NCBI GenBank assembly: GCA_963737445.1
Contig: CAVTSO010000019.1
Coordinates: 248,001 to 312,000 of the forward strand
From: JAICYJ01 sp963737445
Lineage (GTDB): Bacteria; Actinomycetota; Thermoleophilia; Gaiellales; JAICJC01
Length of the DNA stretch: 64,000 nucleotides
Reading direction: 5' to 3'
Shown: positions 9,182-18,500 of the stretch, piece after piece
Position numbering within the stretch: the first letter of the stretch is position 1
Layout: every line of letters begins with the position of its first letter
Translations under genes and position numbers: made by a program
The notes under the pieces: model-generated
Databases searched by the model: none
What the model was told of the DNA's origin: nothing
What the model saw: only the letters and a program-made list of their open reading frames with translations

Positions 9182-10477
9182 CTAGACGATGGGGTACCCG
9201 TGCGCGAAGGCCGGGTACAGCGGCCGCGCCGCCATCAGCTCCCGCGTCCGCTCGCGCAGCGCCTTCAGGTCGGCGGCCGGGTCGAGCGTCTCCAGGATGA
9301 TCGCCGCCACCTCACGCATATCGTCCTCGTCCAGGCCGCGCATGGTGGCGGCCGGGGTGCCGATGCGGACGCCGGACGCGACCGCGGGCGGGCGCTCGTC
9401 GTAGGGAACGGTGTTGCGGTTGACCGTGATCGCGACCTCGTGCAGGCGCTCCTCGGCATCCTTGCCCGACCACTGCGTGGTGCGCAGGTCGAGCTGTAGC
9501 AGGTGATTGTCGGTGCCGTCGGTGAGCAGCCGCAGGCCGCCGTCCATCAGGGTCTGGGCCAGCGTCACGGCGTTCGTGACCACCTGCCGCTGGTAGTCGC
9601 GGAAGCCCTCGCTCTGGGCGATCTTGAAGCAGACGGCCTTGGCCGCGACGACGTGGCAGAGCGGGCCGCCCTGCAGCCCCGGGAACACCGCCCGGTCGAC
9701 GGCCTTGGCGTGCTCGGCGCGCGACAGCACCAGGCCGGCGCGCGGCCCGGCCAGCGTCTTGTGCGTGGTGGAGGTGACCACATCGGCGTGCTCCACCGGG
9801 TTCGGGTGCAGGCCGGCCGCGACCAGCCCGGCGAAGTGCGCCATGTCCACCATCACCATGGCGCCCACCTCGTCCGCGATCTCACGGAAGCGGGCCGCGT
9901 CGATGACGCGCGGGTAGGCGGATGCGCCGGCCACGATCAGCTTCGGCCGCACCTCGTGCGCGAGCCGCCGCACCTCGTCGAAGTCGATCAGCGAGTCCTC
10001 GCGGCGGACGCCGTAGGGGTGCACGTCGTAGAGGCGGCCGGAGAAATTGACCTTGAGCCCGTGGGTGAGGTGACCGCCGTGGTCGAGGCGCAGGCCCAGG
10101 ATCGCGTCACCGGGCTCGATCAGGGCGAAGTAGGCGGCCATGTTGGCGGGCCCGCCGGCGTGCGGCTGGACGTTGGCGTGGTCGGCGCCGAACAGCTCCC
10201 TGGCGCGGTCGATGGCAAGCTGCTCGACCTCGTCCACCCACTCGCAGCCGCCGTAGTAGCGGTGCCCCGGGTAGCCCTCGGCGTACTTGTTGGTCAGCAC
10301 CGAGCCGACCGCCTCCAGCACCGCGGGCCAGGTGAAGTTCTCGGACGCGATCAGCTCGAGCTGATCACGCTGGCGGCCCAGCTCGCTGTCGATCAGCCCC
10401 GCGATGGCGGGATCGGTCTCGGCCAGCCCGGCCGTCTGGAACTGCCTCAAGGTGTGCTCGGCCGTGGCCACCGGCAC
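9182..10477 (-). CDS. glyA: Serine hydroxymethyltransferase
   Basis: PLP enzyme interconverting serine and glycine with tetrahydrofolate, the main one-carbon source; 431 aa. Recognisable blocks are LELIASENF, NKYAEGYPGHRYYGG, the substrate-binding VDMAHFAGLVAAG, and the PLP-lysine segment TSTTHKTLAGPRAG. The GTG at 10477 has an AAGGGGG ribosome site just upstream, which fixes the start. A TAGCAT box at the end of the preceding rhodanese gene may provide an internal promoter. Confidence 0.97.
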   Translation of the reverse strand: MPVATAEHTLRQFQTAGLAETDPAIAGLIDSELGRQRDQLELIASENFTWPAVLEAVGSVLTNKYAEGYPGHRYYGGCEWVDEVEQLAIDRARELFGADHANVQPHAGGPANMAAYFALIEPGDAILGLRLDHGGHLTHGLKVNFSGRLYDVHPYGVRREDSLIDFDEVRRLAHEVRPKLIVAGASAYPRVIDAARFREIADEVGAMVMVDMAHFAGLVAAGLHPNPVEHADVVTSTTHKTLAGPRAGLVLSRAEHAKAVDRAVFPGLQGGPLCHVVAAKAVCFKIAQSEGFRDYQRQVVTNAVTLAQTLMDGGLRLLTDGTDNHLLQLDLRTTQWSGKDAEERLHEVAITVNRNTVPYDERPPAVASGVRIGTPAATMRGLDEDDMREVAAIILETLDPAADLKALRERTRELMAARPLYPAFAHGYPIV

Positions 10478-10512
10478 CGCCCCCTTCGTCGTCGGATCGG
10501 CTCGCGGCGATG

Positions 10513-10944
10513 CTACTCGATGGGCCCGGCATCCGGCTCCGCCGCGAGCGGCTCAACCGGCAGACCGGCCCCCGCCCAGGCCTCGAAGCCGCCCACCATG
10601 TCGGTGGCGCGGCCGAATCCGAGCCGCTGCAGGGTGGCCGCGGCCAGGCTCGAGGAGTAGCCCTGCTGGCACATCACGATCACCGGGCCCGGGTAGACGG
10701 CGAACCGCTCGTCGTACCAGTCCGAGCTGGGATCGACCCGCCACTCGAGCACGTTTCGGTGCACCCGGATCGAGCCGGGCACGATGCCACCGGCGACGCG
10801 CTGCTCGTGGCTGCGAGTGTCGACGATCACACCGCCCGCCCGCACGGCCGCCTCGGCCTGGTGCGGATCCAGCCGCCGCAGCAGCAGGCGCTCCTGATCG
10901 AGCAGGCGGTCGATCGGGCTGGGGGTGGTGTCCTCGTCGCTCAT
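10513..10944 (-). CDS. Rhodanese-domain protein
   Basis: 143-aa single rhodanese domain, a possible sulfurtransferase. The predicted active-site loop is VIVMCQQGYSSS with the Cys that would carry persulfide. The opening DTRSHEQRVAGGIVPGSIRV is typical of the fold. The ATG at 10944 overlaps the tsaC stop (ATGA), and glyA follows 35 nt later, so it is an operon member. Substrate and partner are unknown. Confidence 0.88.
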   Translation of the reverse strand: MSDEDTTPSPIDRLLDQERLLLRRLDPHQAEAAVRAGGVIVDTRSHEQRVAGGIVPGSIRVHRNVLEWRVDPSSDWYDERFAVYPGPVIVMCQQGYSSSLAAATLQRLGFGRATDMVGGFEAWAGAGLPVEPLAAEPDAGPIE

Positions 10945-11528
10945 CGCAGCAGCTCCAGTGCGCGCTCCAGGCCGGGGCCCTCGCGAAGGACGCGCGGCTC
11001 GGGCCTCGTGACATCTATCACGGAGGACGGTACGCCGCCGAGCGGGCCGCCGTCCACCTCGAACGCCGCCGCCGCGCGGAGCTGCTCCGGCACCTGGTCG
11101 AGCCGGGACGGATCGGGCCCGCCGCGCAGGTTGGCGCTGGTCATGAGCAGGCCGCCGGCCGCGTCCGCGAGGCCGGCGACGCCCGGGTCGAGCATGGGCA
11201 CGCGCAGGCCGATGCGCTCGGGCGCGTCGCCGCAGAGGTGCGCCAGGCGGCCGGCGGGGTTGGGCACGATCAAGGTGTAGGGGCCGGGCAGCAGCGTCCG
11301 GCAGGCGGCGGCGGCGTGTGAGCCCATCTCCGGCAGCAGCTCCAGCAGCGCCCGCACCGAGCCCAGCACCGCGGCCGTGGCCTGGCTCGCCGACCGCTGC
11401 TTGAGCGCGTACAGGCGCCCGCAGGCATCGACATCGGCCGCGGCACAGGCGATCCCGTAGACCGTGTCGGTCGGCAGCAGCGCCAGGCCGCCGCCGGCCA
11501 GTAGCCGCGCCGCATCGGCCGGGACCAC
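10941..11528 (-). CDS. tsaC: Threonylcarbamoyl-AMP synthase (TsaC/YrdC/Sua5)
   Basis: Makes threonylcarbamoyl-AMP from Thr, bicarbonate and ATP for the t6A37 modification of ANN-decoding tRNAs. The 195-aa product is the YrdC domain alone, without the C-terminal Sua5 domain. Visible motifs are LLPTDTVYGIAC, the Lys-x-Arg motif (ALKQRS), LPGPYTLIVPN and TSANLRGG. The GTG at 11528 shares one base with the prmC stop (TAGTG), which fixes the start. The prfA-prmC-tsaC order is widely conserved. Confidence 0.93.
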   Translation of the reverse strand: MVPADAARLLAGGGLALLPTDTVYGIACAAADVDACGRLYALKQRSASQATAAVLGSVRALLELLPEMGSHAAAACRTLLPGPYTLIVPNPAGRLAHLCGDAPERIGLRVPMLDPGVAGLADAAGGLLMTSANLRGGPDPSRLDQVPEQLRAAAAFEVDGGPLGGVPSSVIDVTRPEPRVLREGPGLERALELLR

Positions 11529-12366
11529 TACCGCCACAGCGCCCACACCACCCGCTCGATGCCGGCCAGGTCGGGGTCGATGCCCGCCCGTCCGTACCCG
11601 GCGGCGGCGAGCTCGGCGACCAGCGCGGGCGCCTGGCCGCTGCCACACTCGAGCGCCAGGCTGCCGCCGTCCACCAGCCGGCCCGCGGCCTCGGGCAGCA
11701 GCCGCCGGTAGACCTCGAGACCGTCCGGGCCGGCCACGGTGGCCGGCCGCGGCTCGTGCTCGGCCACCTCCGGCTCCAGGTCGGCCATCTCGCGCTCCGA
11801 CACGTACGGCGGGTTCGAGACGACCAGGCGGAAGCCGGCGCCCGGCACCTGCGCGAGCAGGTCGGAGAGGTGCAGCTCGACGTCCAGGCCCAGCCGCGCC
11901 GCATTGGCGGCGGCCACGTCGAGCGCATCCTGGGAGATGTCGCAGGCGACCACCTCGGCGTCCGGGCGCTCGGACTTGAGCGACAGCGCGATCGCTCCGG
12001 AGCCGGTGCCGACGTCGACGACCCGCGGGCGCTCGACGCCCTCCAGCAGCTCCAGGCAGCGGTCGACCAGCAGCTCCGTCTCGGGGCGCGGCACCAGCAC
12101 GCGCGTGTCGACCGCGAGATCGAGGCCGCGGAAGCCCCAGCTGCCGATCACGTAGGCCACCGGCTCGCGCCGGCCGCGGCGCCGCACCAGCTCCCGGCAT
12201 GCGGCCAGCTCGTCGTCGTCGAGCGGTCGCTCGTACTGGGTGTAGAGCTCGATCCGGGACAGGCCGAGGCCGTGCGCCAGCAGCAGCTCGGCGTCGAGGC
12301 GCGGGGTCGGGCTGCCGTGCTGCTCGAGGTAGCCGGTGGAGCGGCGGAGCACCTCCGCCAGGGTGA

Positions 12367-12370
<4 letters not shown>
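11528..12370 (-). CDS. prmC: Release factor glutamine methyltransferase
   Basis: SAM-dependent enzyme methylating the Gln of the GGQ motif in release factors, including the product of the upstream gene prfA. The 280-aa protein has a helical N-terminal domain and a Rossmann SAM-binding domain with VVDVGTGSGAIALSL and the catalytic NPPY motif (SNPPYVSERE). The GTG at 12370 overlaps the prfA stop (GTGA). Confidence 0.96.
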
Positions 12371-13434
<1,064 letters not shown>

Positions 13435-13461
13435 GGTGGAATGGAGGATACCGAGCGGGGA

Positions 13462-14382
13462 CTACGCCATGACTTCGACGCGGCTCACGCCGCGCTCGGC
13501 CTGCGACCGCTCCTCCGCAGCCAGCACGTCGCGCAGGGCGTTGATCGAGACCTCGACCTGGTCGAGCGTCGGCTCGCGCGTCGTCAGCGACTGCAGCCAC
13601 AGCCCCGGCGCCAGCAGCTTGCGGACGATCGGGTTGTGCGGGTGCCGGGCGCCGAAGCGGATCAGCTCGTAGGCGAGGCCCGCGATGACGGGCAACAGCA
13701 GCACCCGCGACGCGATCAGGACCGGCCAGGCCGGGCGGCCCACCAGCGCGAACACGAACACGGCGATCACCATCACCCACAGCAGGAACGCGGTGCCGCA
13801 GCGCAGGTGGATCTTGGAGTAGGTCTGGACGCGCTCGGGCGTCAGCTCGGCGCCGTCCTCGTAGGCGTTGATCGCCTTGTGCTCGGCCGCGTGGTACTGG
13901 AAGACGCGGTTCAGGTCGGGGATCAGGCCGATCACATACAGGTAGCCGATCAGCAGCGACACGCGGATCACGCCCTCGACCAGCACGAACAGGACCGTGT
14001 TGTGGATCGGCAGCAGCTCGGTCAGGATCGCCGGTGAGACCTTGAACACGATCACTGTGAAGCCGATCGCGACCGCGAAGGCAAAGATCATCTGGCCGCG
14101 GGTGATCTCGCCCGTGGGCAGGCCGTCATCGCCCTCCTCGATGGACGCGACGCTGGCCGAGATGGCGAGCGCGCGGAAGCCGATGGCCAGCGACTCGCCC
14201 AGGGCCACGACGCCGCGGATCACGGGCAGCCGCAGCCAGCCGCGGCGCGAGGCGGGGCTGGTTACCGGGTTGCTGACGCACGAGACGCCGCCGTCCGGCC
14301 GTCGCACGGCGACGGACCACGACGACGGGGTGCGCATCATCACGCCTTCGAGAACCGCCTGACCACCGACATTCGCGCTCAT
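13462..14382 (-). CDS. DUF1385 (YqhQ-like) membrane protein
   Basis: Conserved protein of unknown mechanism, about 306 aa, related to Bacillus YqhQ. The hallmark VGGQAVLEGVMMR is at the very N-terminus, and a second conserved block (FQYHAAEHKAINAYEDG), rich in His and Glu, suggests metal binding. Four to five membrane segments lie in between and after it. I place the start at the ATG at 14382, next to the motif; an ATG at 14394 and a TTG at 14418 are also open and none has a strong ribosome site. It lies between rpmE and prfA. Confidence 0.85.
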   Translation of the reverse strand: MSANVGGQAVLEGVMMRTPSSWSVAVRRPDGGVSCVSNPVTSPASRRGWLRLPVIRGVVALGESLAIGFRALAISASVASIEEGDDGLPTGEITRGQMIFAFAVAIGFTVIVFKVSPAILTELLPIHNTVLFVLVEGVIRVSLLIGYLYVIGLIPDLNRVFQYHAAEHKAINAYEDGAELTPERVQTYSKIHLRCGTAFLLWVMVIAVFVFALVGRPAWPVLIASRVLLLPVIAGLAYELIRFGARHPHNPIVRKLLAPGLWLQSLTTREPTLDQVEVSINALRDVLAAEERSQAERGVSRVEVMA

Positions 14383-14437
14383 CTTCGCAATCATTGTCGG
14401 CACGACGCAGGCGCGCAATGAGCGCCGGCGTTACGTG

Positions 14438-14644
14438 CTAGGAGGAGGAGCGAGCCTGGCGGCGGCGGAAGCGCTCCACGCGACCGCCCGTGTCCACCAG
14501 CTTCTGCTTGCCGGTGTAGAACGGATGGCACTCGGAGCAGATCTCGACCGACAGCTCGGGCTTGGTCGAACGCGTCAGAAACTCGTTGCCGCACGAGCAG
14601 TGCACCCGGGCGACCACATATTCGGGATGGATCTCGGTCTTCAT
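14438..14644 (-). CDS. rpmE: 50S ribosomal protein L31 (zinc-binding form)
   Basis: 68-aa large-subunit ribosomal protein starting MKTEIHPEY. It carries the Cys pairs of the zinc form (HCSCGNEF and ICSECHPFYTG), so it is the C+ rather than the zinc-free paralog that replaces it under zinc starvation. The ATG at 14644 has no Shine-Dalgarno sequence but has TACAGT 6 nt upstream. It begins 4 nt after the ltaE stop. Confidence 0.98.
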   Translation of the reverse strand: MKTEIHPEYVVARVHCSCGNEFLTRSTKPELSVEICSECHPFYTGKQKLVDTGGRVERFRRRQARSSS

Positions 14645-14648
14645 ACGT

Positions 14649-15680
14649 TCACTGTAGCAGCGGCTGCAAGCGCTCCACGGCGGCCGAAACGGCTTCCTCG
14701 CCGGCGTCCAGATGGGTCACGAACCGCACGGTGCGAGGGCTGAGATCGGCGCACAGCACGCCGGCCTCCGCCATCGCGGCGACCAGCGCCGCGGCGTTCT
14801 CGCCGGCCGGGACGGCGCCGAACACGATGTTGGTCTCGACGCTCTCGGGGTCGACCTGCAGGCGACGCGAGCCGGCCAGACCCTCGGCCAGCGCGCGGGC
14901 GTTCGTGTGGTCGTCGGCCAGGCGGTCGACGTGGTGGCGGACGGCGTGCAGGGCGCCGGCGGCGATGATGCCGGCCTGTCGCATGCCCCCGCCCAGCAGC
15001 TTGCGGTTGCGGCGGGCGGTCTCGATCAGGTCGGCGTCGCCGACGACGGCCGACCCGACGGGCGCGCCCAGGCCCTTCGAGAAGCAGACTGAGACGGAGT
15101 CGACGTCGCGCACGATCCGGGCGGGGTCGCTGCCGGAGGCGACGGCGGCGTTCCAGAGCCGGGCGCCGTCCATGTGCAGGCGCATCCCGCGCTCGTGGGC
15201 GAAGGCGGCGATGGCGTCGATCCGATCCTGCGGGAAGATCAGGCCGCCCTGCTCGCCGATGGTGTTCTCGATGCAGATCAGGTGCTGGCGGGCGTGGTGC
15301 TCGTCGGCCGGGTCGCGCAGCCACGGCTCCAGCTGATCGGGGCCGGGCAGGCCGCGCTCGCCGGCGATCATGCGCGTCTGCACGCTCGACAACACGGCCA
15401 CGCCGCCGGCCTCATGGACGATCACGTGGGCCAGCTCGTGCACCAGGATCTCGTCGCCGGGCCTGGTCTGGCAACGGATCGCGATCTGATTGCCCATCGT
15501 GCCTGAGGGGACGTAGAGGGCCGCCTCCTTGCCGAGCATGGCCGCCACCTCGCGCTCCAGCTCGATCACGGTGGGGTCGTCGCCCCAGACGTCGTCGCCG
15601 ACCTCGGCGGTGGCCATCGCCTCGCGCATGGCGGGGGTGGGACGGGTGACGGTGTCGGAGCGGAGGTCGATCGGCTGCAT
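14649..15680 (-). CDS. ltaE: Low-specificity threonine aldolase
   Basis: PLP enzyme cleaving threonine/allo-threonine to glycine and acetaldehyde; 343 aa. Diagnostic segments are IDLRSDTVTRPTPAMREAM at the start and the PLP-lysine stretch CFSKGLGAPVGSAVVG. The start is the ATG at 15680; longer in-frame extensions upstream run through the divergent genes and are not supported. TACGCT 8 nt before the ATG suggests a leaderless transcript. Its product glycine links it to glyA, seven genes downstream on the same strand. Confidence 0.93.
   Translation of the reverse strand: MQPIDLRSDTVTRPTPAMREAMATAEVGDDVWGDDPTVIELEREVAAMLGKEAALYVPSGTMGNQIAIRCQTRPGDEILVHELAHVIVHEAGGVAVLSSVQTRMIAGERGLPGPDQLEPWLRDPADEHHARQHLICIENTIGEQGGLIFPQDRIDAIAAFAHERGMRLHMDGARLWNAAVASGSDPARIVRDVDSVSVCFSKGLGAPVGSAVVGDADLIETARRNRKLLGGGMRQAGIIAAGALHAVRHHVDRLADDHTNARALAEGLAGSRRLQVDPESVETNIVFGAVPAGENAAALVAAMAEAGVLCADLSPRTVRFVTHLDAGEEAVSAAVERLQPLLQ
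14651..14656 (-). promoter_or_regulatory. Putative -10 box (TACAGT) for rpmE
   Basis: TACAGT on the minus strand with a 6-nt gap to the rpmE ATG. It overlaps the ltaE stop region, which would let rpmE and the genes after it be expressed without ltaE. No clear -35 box. Confidence 0.4.
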
Positions 15681-15688
15681 GGCGCTGG

Positions 15689-15698
15689 AGCGTATCCT
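15689..15698. promoter_or_regulatory. Overlapping divergent -10 boxes (ltaE minus, DUF1272 plus)
   Basis: Only 24 nt separate the divergent ATGs at 15680 and 15705. TACGCT (minus, 15689-15694) lies 8 nt before ltaE and TATCCT (plus, 15693-15698) lies 6 nt before the small zinc-protein gene. The two boxes share two bases, so both mRNAs would start at or near their start codons and transcription of one should interfere with the other. Confidence 0.45.
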
Positions 15699-15704
15699 CT
15701 CCGC

Positions 15705-15878
15705 ATGGCGCTTGAGATGCGAGCCGTCTGCGAGCGGTGCGACACGCCGTTGGGGCACGGCGACGACGCGCGGATCTGCAGCTTCGAGTGCACGTTCTGC
15801 CCGGACTGCGCCGAGCAGATGCAGCACACGTGCCCGAACTGCGGCGGCGAGCTGGCGGCGCGGCCGCGGCGGCGGTAG
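15705..15878 (+). CDS. Small zinc-ribbon protein, DUF1272 type
   Basis: 57-aa protein (MALEMRAVCERCDTPLG...) with eight Cys, most in pairs (CERC, CPDC, CPNC plus two single Cys), and an Arg-rich end. It resembles the DUF1272 family of short predicted zinc-binding proteins; the function is unknown. The full frame from ATG to TAG is open, and Cys spacing is too regular for chance. TATCCT 6 nt before the ATG suggests leaderless expression. It lies 39 nt upstream of the ETF-quinone oxidoreductase on the same strand. Confidence 0.8.
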   Translation: MALEMRAVCERCDTPLGHGDDARICSFECTFCPDCAEQMQHTCPNCGGELAARPRRR

Positions 15879-15904
15879 CCGCGCATCCGCCGAGCGGGCT
15901 CGGG

Positions 15905-15910
15905 TAGCAT
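15905..15910 (+). promoter_or_regulatory. Putative -10 box (TAGCAT) for the ETF-QO gene
   Basis: TAGCAT with a 7-nt gap to the ATG at 15918, and no Shine-Dalgarno sequence in between. Same leaderless pattern as elsewhere in the window. Confidence 0.4.
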
Positions 15911-15917
15911 CGCCGGC

Positions 15918-17621
15918 ATGGCAGCACGGCGCCCGAGCGCATACCCACCTCCCGTCAAGGTGGGCGAGTTCGTCCAGGCTCCGGAGGCGGAGGAGGACGA
16001 GCGCATCGACGTGGGCGTGGTCTTCGTCGGGGCGGGTCCGGCGGGGCTGGCCGGGGCGATCCGGCTGGGACAGCTGCTGGGCGAGGACCCGGCGACGGCG
16101 GAGCGGCTGGGCGAGACGCCGATCGCGGTGCTCGACAAGGGACGGGTGGTGGGAGCACACCTGCTGTCGGGCGCGGTGGTGAACCCGTCGGCGCTGCGCG
16201 ACCTGCTGCCGGGCGAGGATGTGGCGGCGCTGCCGGGTTGCTACGGGCCGGTCACGAAGGAAGCCGTCTACCTGATGAGCAAGTCGTTCGAGGTGCGGAT
16301 CCCGACGCCGCCGCCGTTCCACAACAAGGGCAACCTGGTGTTCTCGCTGTCGCAGCTGGGACGGCACATGGCGGAGCTGGCGGAGCAGCTGGGAGCGATG
16401 GTGCTGCCGGAGACGGACGCACAGCGGCTGCTGGTGGCCGACGGGGCGGTGCGCGGTGTCAAGACAGGCGACAAGGGGCTGGGGCGCGAGGGTGAGCCGC
16501 TCGGGTCGTACGAGCCGGGCGTCGAGGTGCACGCGCAGGCGACGGTGTTGTCAGAGGGGACGCAGGGACACCTGGCCGGGGCGGCGATGGAGCAGTTCGG
16601 GCTGCGGGGGGAGTTCCCGCAGGCGTGGAGCCTGGGCGTGAAGGAGGTGTGGCGGGTTGCGAGGCCGCTCGACCACGTGATCCACACGCTGGGCTGGCCG
16701 TTCCGGACGACGCGGAAGGATCGCGAGATCGGCGGCAGCTTCATCTACCCGATGGGGCCGGACATGGTGGCGATCGGACTGGTGCTGGGGCTGGATTACC
16801 GCGACTCGACGCTGTCGGTGCACGACTCGCTGCAGCTGTTCAAGACGCATCCGATGGTGCGGCCGCTGCTGGAGGGTGGCGAGCGGATCGGGTGGGGCGC
16901 GAAGACGATCCCGGAGGGCGGGTTCCTGGCGCTGCCGTCGAGCCTGTCGATGCCGGGGGCGGTGCTGACGGGTGACAGCGCCGGCTTCGTGAACGTGCCC
17001 AAGCTGAAGGGGATCCACTACGCGATGCGGTCGGGGATGCTGGCAGCAGAGGCGATCTACGAGCGACTGAAGGCGGGGCAGGATCTGTCGGCGCCGGACG
17101 CGCTGGCGGGGTACGACCAGCGGGTGCGGGCGAGCCACATCTGGAGCGACCTCAAGCAGGTCAGGAACATGCGCCAAGCGCTGGGCAAGGGGTTTGCAGT
17201 GGGCGGGCCGATCGGCGGGCTGATGGACATCAGCCGCGGGGCGTTGCCGCCGGGCGACTGGAAGTTCCACGGCGACGCGGAGGCGGCGGTCGAGCCGCAT
17301 CCGGGCAAGCGGGTGTACCCGGCGCCGGACGGGAAGCTCACGTTCGACAAGCTCTCGAGCGTGTTCCTGTCGGGCAACCGCAGCCGCGACGACCAGCCCA
17401 ACCACATCCGCATCCAGGACAACGTGCCGCGCGAGGTGGCCGAGGCGTGGGTGGCGATGTGCCCCGCGGCGGTCTACGAGATCGGGCGTGACGACGGCGG
17501 GCCGACCGTGCATCTGAAGCTGGCGCCTTCGAACTGCGTGCAGTGCGGGGCGATCACCGCCAAGGGCGGCCGGCTGACGCCGCCCGAGGGCGGCAGCGGC
17601 CCCGAGTACTCGAACATGTAG
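15918..17621 (+). CDS. Electron transfer flavoprotein-quinone oxidoreductase
   Basis: Membrane-associated flavo-iron-sulfur enzyme passing electrons from reduced ETF to the quinone pool; 567 aa, the usual length. The FAD site is VVFVGAGPAGLAGAIRL near residue 35. The middle contains the family block GGFLALPSSLSMPGAVLTGDSAGFVN and the quinone/membrane region. The C-terminal ferredoxin-like part has one Cys in MCPAAVYE and two in NCVQC, but the third Cys of the usual CxxCxxC is Ile (NCVQCGAIT), so a four-Cys 4Fe-4S site is not complete. It probably serves the etfAB pair at 18.9-20.7 kb and the acyl-CoA dehydrogenases in this window. Confidence 0.92.
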   Translation: MAARRPSAYPPPVKVGEFVQAPEAEEDERIDVGVVFVGAGPAGLAGAIRLGQLLGEDPATAERLGETPIAVLDKGRVVGAHLLSGAVVNPSALRDLLPGEDVAALPGCYGPVTKEAVYLMSKSFEVRIPTPPPFHNKGNLVFSLSQLGRHMAELAEQLGAMVLPETDAQRLLVADGAVRGVKTGDKGLGREGEPLGSYEPGVEVHAQATVLSEGTQGHLAGAAMEQFGLRGEFPQAWSLGVKEVWRVARPLDHVIHTLGWPFRTTRKDREIGGSFIYPMGPDMVAIGLVLGLDYRDSTLSVHDSLQLFKTHPMVRPLLEGGERIGWGAKTIPEGGFLALPSSLSMPGAVLTGDSAGFVNVPKLKGIHYAMRSGMLAAEAIYERLKAGQDLSAPDALAGYDQRVRASHIWSDLKQVRNMRQALGKGFAVGGPIGGLMDISRGALPPGDWKFHGDAEAAVEPHPGKRVYPAPDGKLTFDKLSSVFLSGNRSRDDQPNHIRIQDNVPREVAEAWVAMCPAAVYEIGRDDGGPTVHLKLAPSNCVQCGAITAKGGRLTPPEGGSGPEYSNM

Positions 17622-17728
17622 CTCGCCGAATCAGGTGATCGTGGCCGCGACGCGCTCGAGCGCCGCTAGCGGCGAACCGCACGATCACGCTGACGCCGTC
17701 GGGGCCCGACATCCCTCGATGCAGCTGC

Positions 17729-17765
17729 CACGAATGCAACGCCGGTGCCAGGCGCAGGTGTTGCG
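17729..17765. repeat. Dispersed intergenic hairpin repeat, copy 1
   Basis: 37-nt unit matching copy 2 at 17891-17927 at 36 of 37 positions, offset by 162 nt. The core is CGGTGCCAGGCGCAGGTG. The single difference (G at 17741, A in copy 2) weakens the stem in this copy. Confidence 0.75.
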
Positions 17766-17888
17766 CCAACCGGTTGCAACCGTGCTGCGGCACAGGTCAC
17801 GAGCAGGTAGCGGAGGCGCAACGGGAGCCGTCACCGCATTTCGCCGGATCTGGCTCTACAGGGGCGCTCCCGGGACGTTGCATCGCCT

Positions 17889-17931
17889 GTCACGAATGCA
17901 ACACCGGTGCCAGGCGCAGGTGTTGCGTGAC
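17889..17931. repeat. Dispersed intergenic hairpin repeat, copy 2
   Basis: GCAACACC at 17898-17905 pairs with GGTGTTGC at 17919-17926, and outer GTCAC (17889-17893) pairs with GTGAC (17927-17931). The loop holds GGTGCCAGGCGCA. It ends 8 nt before the stop codon of the minus-strand acetyltransferase gene. A third, inverted copy lies at 57433-57463. Confidence 0.75.
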
Positions 17932-17938
17932 CGCGGCG

Positions 17939-18487
17939 TTACGCGGCCGTGACGGGCGCGTCCAGCCAGCCCACGACCTGGAACCAGTGCGGCTCGGGCA
18001 GCGGGTTCTGCTCGACGCGCATGCCCAGCCGCCGCATGACCGCGATCGACGCCGGGTTGTCGCGCTCGGTGGTGGCGACGATCCGGGCCAGGCCCAGCTC
18101 CGCGAAGACGTGGTCGATCACGGCCCGCGCCGCCTCCGTGGCGTAGCCGTTGCCGCGACGCCCGGGCGCGACCGCCCAGTACAGCCCGACCTCGGGCCGC
18201 AGACGGTCGGCCGGCCCGATCGCGCCGCCGAAGCCCGGCAGCTGGGCGAACGGCCCCATCGCCGGCACGACCCCCACCATGCCCACCAGCTCGCCGCCCT
18301 CGCGCAGGCAGATCGCCCGCTCGCCGTACGGCGGCTGGCGCAGCGCCTCGAGCTGTCCGTAGGTGGCCGCCGTCCACTCCAGCCAGCCCGAGTGCGGCTC
18401 GCCCGCCACCGCGCGCACAGCGTCGGCGTCCCCCGCTGACAGCGGGCGCACTCGCAACCGTTCCGTCTCGAGCACCGGCAGCCTCAC
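17939..18487 (-). CDS. GNAT-family N-acetyltransferase (RimJ/RimL-like)
   Basis: 182-aa acetyl-CoA-dependent acetyltransferase. It opens with the subgroup signature LETERLRVRPL, and the acetyl-CoA pyrophosphate loop is APGRRGNGYATEAARAV; a later NPASIAVMRRLGM segment is also typical. The substrate (ribosomal protein N-terminus, other protein or small molecule) cannot be read from sequence. The start is GTG at 18487, with TAGCCT 7 nt upstream that overlaps the stop of the preceding gene. Confidence 0.88.
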   Translation of the reverse strand: MRLPVLETERLRVRPLSAGDADAVRAVAGEPHSGWLEWTAATYGQLEALRQPPYGERAICLREGGELVGMVGVVPAMGPFAQLPGFGGAIGPADRLRPEVGLYWAVAPGRRGNGYATEAARAVIDHVFAELGLARIVATTERDNPASIAVMRRLGMRVEQNPLPEPHWFQVVGWLDAPVTAA

Positions 18488-18494
18488 GGCGGCG

Positions 18495-18500
18495 AGGCTA
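18495..18500 (-). promoter_or_regulatory. Putative -10 box (TAGCCT) for the acetyltransferase gene
   Basis: TAGCCT 7 nt before the GTG start, sharing its TAG with the stop codon of the upstream stress-protein gene. Confidence 0.38.

Larger units (their letters stand above)
17622..17938. other. Convergent intergenic region with two copies of a hairpin repeat
   Basis: 317 nt between the convergent ETF-QO and acetyltransferase genes. Apart from two near-identical 37-nt repeats I see no coding sequence or RNA gene. There is no intrinsic terminator with a T-run; the repeats may act in transcript ends. Confidence 0.7.

Noticed and set aside
17729..17931. Two repeats considered as a minimal CRISPR or as attachment sites
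   Set aside because: Only two units, spacing of about 125 nt, no cas genes, no integrase; a third copy elsewhere fits a dispersed repeat.
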